Shown here: piece after piece, positions 32,903 to 35,226 of the stretch
How positions within the stretch are numbered: position 1 is the stretch's first letter
Layout of the letters: the number at the start of each line of letters is the position of its first letter
Source: Prevotella sp.
Lineage (GTDB): Bacteria; Bacteroidota; Bacteroidia; Bacteroidales; Bacteroidaceae
Assembly: GCA_020026195.1 (NCBI GenBank)
Contig: JAHHQW010000023.1
Span: forward strand, 1-35,226
Direction of reading: 5' to 3'
Length of the DNA stretch: 35,226 nucleotides
Program-made: the position numbers and the translations under genes
The notes under the pieces: model-generated
The model's database searches: none
What the model saw: the letters and a program-made list of their open reading frames with translations, nothing else
What the model was told of the DNA's origin: nothing

Positions 32903-33742
32903 TTATTTTTCAAGTTCTAATTCTATTCTTCCGATGAAAGCTCCGTGCTTTCCGTTCTGGTCGTTAGGAATTTCTTCGCCATCAAGATTCTTAACGTACT
33001 CAAGTTCGTCGAAATATGTGTGAGAGTGTCCGCCGAGGAACAGGTCGATACCTCTCGTCTTAGCCATGATGTTCTTATCCTCAAACTCTGTATCGCCCCA
33101 GCCCATGTGTGAAAGACAGATTACGACGTCACATTTCTCCTTGTTTCTCAGATCGTCAGCTGCCTTCTGTGCCGCAACGATAGGGTCTTCGAACTTAACA
33201 CCTACACAGTTGGTCTCGCTTACAAGTCCTTCAATCTTTGGAGATATACCGAACACACCAATCTTTACATCACCACGCTGTAAGACTACGTAAGGTTTTG
33301 TAAGACCTTCGACAGGAGTTCCTGTGAAATCGTAATTAGCACATACAATGGGGAATTCTGCAAGACGGAACATATCGGCCATTGCCTCAAGTCCGAAGTC
33401 GAATTCGTGATTACCTATTACGGCTGCATCGTACTTCATCATATTCATGAGCTTTACTTCCACCTCTCCCTTGTAGAGATTGTAAAAAGGAGAACCCTGG
33501 CACCAGTCGCCACTGTCAAACAGCAGCATGTCGGGATTAGCCTCGCGCTCCTGCTTTACATAAGACACACGGCGTATGAATCCGCCCTTGTCGGCAACGA
33601 TACGTTCGAGTGTTGTCTCCTTGACTGGCATTATACAGCTGTGAGTATCATTTGTATGTACTACGACTAACTTCTTGTTCTGAGCCGACAGTGATGTTAC
33701 GAAGAATAACATCAGCATCGAAATTATATACTTTGCTTTCAT
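32903..33742 (-). CDS. Exported metallophosphatase (N-terminal half of a split 5'-nucleotidase)
   Basis: Calcineurin-like phosphoesterase of 279 residues matching only the catalytic domain of UshA-type 5'-nucleotidases. The signal peptide ends at SLSA (about 20). Dinuclear metal motifs are VVHTNDTHSC (D32, H34), LLFDSGDW (D76), AVIGNHEFD (N111, H112), CLSHMGWGD and LFLGGHSHT. The substrate-binding C-terminal domain is absent and is encoded by the gene immediately upstream, 2 bases away. The two exported proteins may work together on extracytoplasmic nucleotides or a related phosphoester. The downstream Ig-like gene is in the same transcript. Confidence 0.88.
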   Translation of the reverse strand: MKAKYIISMLMLFFVTSLSAQNKKLVVVHTNDTHSCIMPVKETTLERIVADKGGFIRRVSYVKQEREANPDMLLFDSGDWCQGSPFYNLYKGEVEVKLMNMMKYDAAVIGNHEFDFGLEAMADMFRLAEFPIVCANYDFTGTPVEGLTKPYVVLQRGDVKIGVFGISPKIEGLVSETNCVGVKFEDPIVAAQKAADDLRNKEKCDVVICLSHMGWGDTEFEDKNIMAKTRGIDLFLGGHSHTYFDELEYVKNLDGEEIPNDQNGKHGAFIGRIELELEK

Positions 33743-33744
33743 CT

Positions 33745-34512
33745 TTACTTAACTATAATACGTCCTTCTATTTCTGACTTTGCAGCCTTGCCCTGCTTCA
33801 TCAGACTCTTAAAATAATCCATTATAATAAAGCGCACATTGTACTTGTTGTCTGTGAGCGACTTTACATCTGTTCCCTCGCCAAGAGTAGGCATTCCGTC
33901 GTTGCCCTGTGCAAGATAATCAAGTGTCGCAACGCGATATTTCTTTGCCTTGTCTATCTCCTTGCCGTTGATGGTCGCAGAAACAAACTTCTTGTCCTTT
34001 GTTATCACCATGCGTATGCTGTGACTTACACCTTCGCCACCACGTGCGGCAATCTCGTTCATGAGTTTAAGAACCTGTTCGCCTGTAAGAGTGAATACAC
34101 AGAGCTTGTTCTCAAACGGAGCCACGTCAAGAATATCACCATAAGTAACGTCGCCGGCAGTAAGAGTTGCTCTAATTCCGCCCATGTTATATATAGCGAA
34201 GTCGGGCTTCTCGCCTACTCTCTCTGCACCCCATATCAGGATGTCTGACAATAAGTTAGAGAGACGACTCTCAGGTGCACATCTTTCCATACTGTTAGCT
34301 GCTCTTCCAACTATCGGAGACGATATACTGTCTACGGCCACTTTGTAAGGAGCCACTAATGCAATTGCAGCAGAATCGGGAGCCTCATCGAAACGGTCGT
34401 CGATTACAACACGTGTTCTGTCCACGTTCACAACTTTGTATTGAGAGGTACACGAAGTAGCACCGGTCAACAACACGCCTAACGCGCAAACTAATAACGA
34501 TTTTCTATTCAT
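33745..34512 (-). CDS. Lipoprotein with 5'-nucleotidase C-terminal domain
   Basis: Predicted lipoprotein of 255 residues: lipobox TGATSC with C21. The rest is the substrate-recognition domain of UshA-type 5'-nucleotidases, without the metal-binding half. Visible marks are SRLSNLLSDILIWGAER, DFAIYNMGGIRATLTAGDVT, VAPFENKLCVFTLTGEQVLKLM and KYRVATLDYLAQGNDGM; in UshA the Asn and Phe of these loops bind the nucleobase and ribose. It is the first gene of the operon; the metallophosphatase starts 2 bases after its stop. Anchoring only this half could tether the pair to the outer membrane. -7 box at 34534-34541. Confidence 0.86.
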   Translation of the reverse strand: MNRKSLLVCALGVLLTGATSCTSQYKVVNVDRTRVVIDDRFDEAPDSAAIALVAPYKVAVDSISSPIVGRAANSMERCAPESRLSNLLSDILIWGAERVGEKPDFAIYNMGGIRATLTAGDVTYGDILDVAPFENKLCVFTLTGEQVLKLMNEIAARGGEGVSHSIRMVITKDKKFVSATINGKEIDKAKKYRVATLDYLAQGNDGMPTLGEGTDVKSLTDNKYNVRFIIMDYFKSLMKQGKAAKSEIEGRIIVK

Positions 34513-34533
34513 ACCTGAAATATTGTATTAATG

Positions 34534-34541
34534 CAAAGTTA
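34534..34541 (-). promoter_or_regulatory. -7 element of the nucleotidase operon
   Basis: The minus strand reads TAACTTTG, an exact TAnnTTTG match, 21 bases before the start codon. The -33 region is weak. Confidence 0.65.
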
Positions 34542-34612
34542 AACAAAACATCACAATATTATTGTCATAATTTAGAAAAACAATGATAAAAAGAATCATA
34601 TATGAGTAATTT

Positions 34613-34644
34613 TTTGTTGAAATAGGTAAAATGTATTATCTTTG
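34613..34644 (+). promoter_or_regulatory. rplS promoter
   Basis: TTTG (34613-34616) and TATCTTTG (34637-34644) are separated by 20 bases. The start codon is 87 bases past the -7 box. Confidence 0.88.
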
Positions 34645-34649
34645 CATCC

Positions 34650-34731
34650 GCTTCTGGCGTAATCGCTGACAGGAAGAAGTGTTGCCTGTTATGTTGCGTT
34701 AGAACAATGAAACAATTTAATTATAAAAAAA
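34650..34731 (+). promoter_or_regulatory. Structured 5' leader of rplS
   Basis: The ~80-base leader can fold as ACAGG (34669-34673) with CCTGT (34685-34689), enclosed by AA(T)CGC with GCGTT. Ribosomal protein mRNAs often carry such sites for feedback control, but this one does not match a leader I can name. Confidence 0.4.
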
Positions 34732-35097
34732 ATGGATTTAATTAAAATTGCAGAAGAAGCATTTGCAACTGGCAAAAAGTTCCCTTCTTTCGAACCGGGT
34801 GATACAATTACAGTTGCTTACAAAATCATTGAGGGTGCAAAAGAGCGTATCCAGCTTTATCGTGGTGTCGTAATCCGCATCTCTGGTCACGGTGACAAGA
34901 AGCGTTTCACAGTACGCAAGATGTCAGGTACAGTAGGTGTTGAGCGTATATTCCCTATGGAATCACCCGCTATCGACAGCATCGAAGTTAACAAGCGCGG
35001 TAAGGTTCGCAGAGCAAAACTGTACTACCTCCGTAATCTTACAGGTAAGAAGGCTCGTATTGCAGAAAAGAGAGCTTTCGTTACTAAGGAAGCTTAA
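34732..35097 (+). CDS. rplS: 50S ribosomal protein L19
   Basis: Ribosomal protein at the 30S-50S interface; 121 residues, normal for bacteria. Family landmarks are FEPGDTITVAYKIIEGAKER, IQLYRGVVIRISGHGDKKRF, TVRKMSGTVGVERIFPMESP and RAKLYYLRNLTGKKARI. It is alone here, with its own promoter and terminator, rather than in the rpsP-rimM-trmD-rplS operon found in many bacteria; this is common in Bacteroidetes. The long leader may allow autoregulation. Confidence 0.98.
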   Translation: MDLIKIAEEAFATGKKFPSFEPGDTITVAYKIIEGAKERIQLYRGVVIRISGHGDKKRFTVRKMSGTVGVERIFPMESPAIDSIEVNKRGKVRRAKLYYLRNLTGKKARIAEKRAFVTKEA

Positions 35098-35115
35098 TTG
35101 CTACCAAAGAATAAT

Positions 35116-35153
35116 AAAAAAGGCGCAACCGTTAATTCGGATGTGCCTTTTTT
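35116..35153 (+). terminator. rplS terminator
   Basis: AAAAAAGGCGCA pairs with TGTGCCTTTTTT (one G-T pair), with an inner CCG/CGG after an A-A mismatch, ending in a T-run. The remaining 70 bases of the window hold nothing recognisable. Confidence 0.9.
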
Positions 35154-35226
35154 ATTGTCTTTATATTCTGATTATTTAGTCGTCCCTTAAAAATATATTT
35201 ATCTATTGATGTTCAGTAATTTAGTC

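Noticed and set aside
1..35226. CRISPR array, prophage or intact insertion sequence
   Set aside because: No regularly spaced repeats, cas genes, phage structural genes or transposase frames were seen.

Overview
The window looks like a chromosomal segment from a member of the Bacteroidales, most likely Prevotella or a close relative. The evidence is fourfold. Upstream regions repeatedly carry the Bacteroidetes promoter (TTTG, about 20 bases, TAnnTTTG) and no clear Shine-Dalgarno sites. Secreted proteins end in type IX secretion (T9SS)-like tails. Family content is typical of the group (GH92, C10 peptidase, DUF4271, TonB receptors with long leaders). A TPP riboswitch sits in front of a TonB receptor and a PnuT-type permease. 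These taxonomic and family calls come from reading the sequence; no database search was run.

Layout. 1-4.6 kb: a rightward run of glutaminase, TatD nuclease, RsmF-like rRNA methyltransferase, thymidylate synthase and dihydrofolate reductase; the last two form the dTMP/folate cycle. 4.6-5.2 kb: gene-free and rich in hairpins. 5.2-8.1 kb: a secreted thioredoxin-fold protein and a glycine-zipper lipoprotein with an EF-hand loop. 8.2-13.4 kb: metK, a DUF4271 membrane protein, hemD, rnpA, yidD, tyrS, then tRNA-Gln(TTG). 13.4-15.4 kb: an AT-rich accessory stretch with a DUF1232/YkvA gene, a frameshifted small membrane-protein gene and a repeat-like, possibly transcribed element. 15.4-18.6 kb: a thiamine uptake operon (TPP riboswitch, TonB receptor, PnuT). 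18.7-20.5 kb: leftward secreted or membrane genes of unknown role. 20.6-24.6 kb: rnhB, a WYL-type regulator and a GH92 alpha-mannosidase in one tight operon. 24.6-31.2 kb: leftward genes for a BtuB-like TonB receptor, a C10 cysteine protease and a threonine-aldolase-family enzyme. 31.4-31.9 kb: a small four-helix membrane protein. 32.3-34.5 kb: a leftward operon in which a 5'-nucleotidase is split into two exported proteins, followed by an exported Ig-like protein. 34.6-35.2 kb: rplS with a structured leader.

Much of the window is housekeeping. The points most worth follow-up are the repeat/RNA-like element at 14.5-15.1 kb, the frameshifted gene beside the YkvA gene, the stand-alone GH2-type Ig domain next to the split nucleotidase, the EF-hand/glycine-zipper lipoprotein, the tandem hairpins after folA and the rplS leader. 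No CRISPR array, phage, intact insertion sequence or clear defence system was seen.
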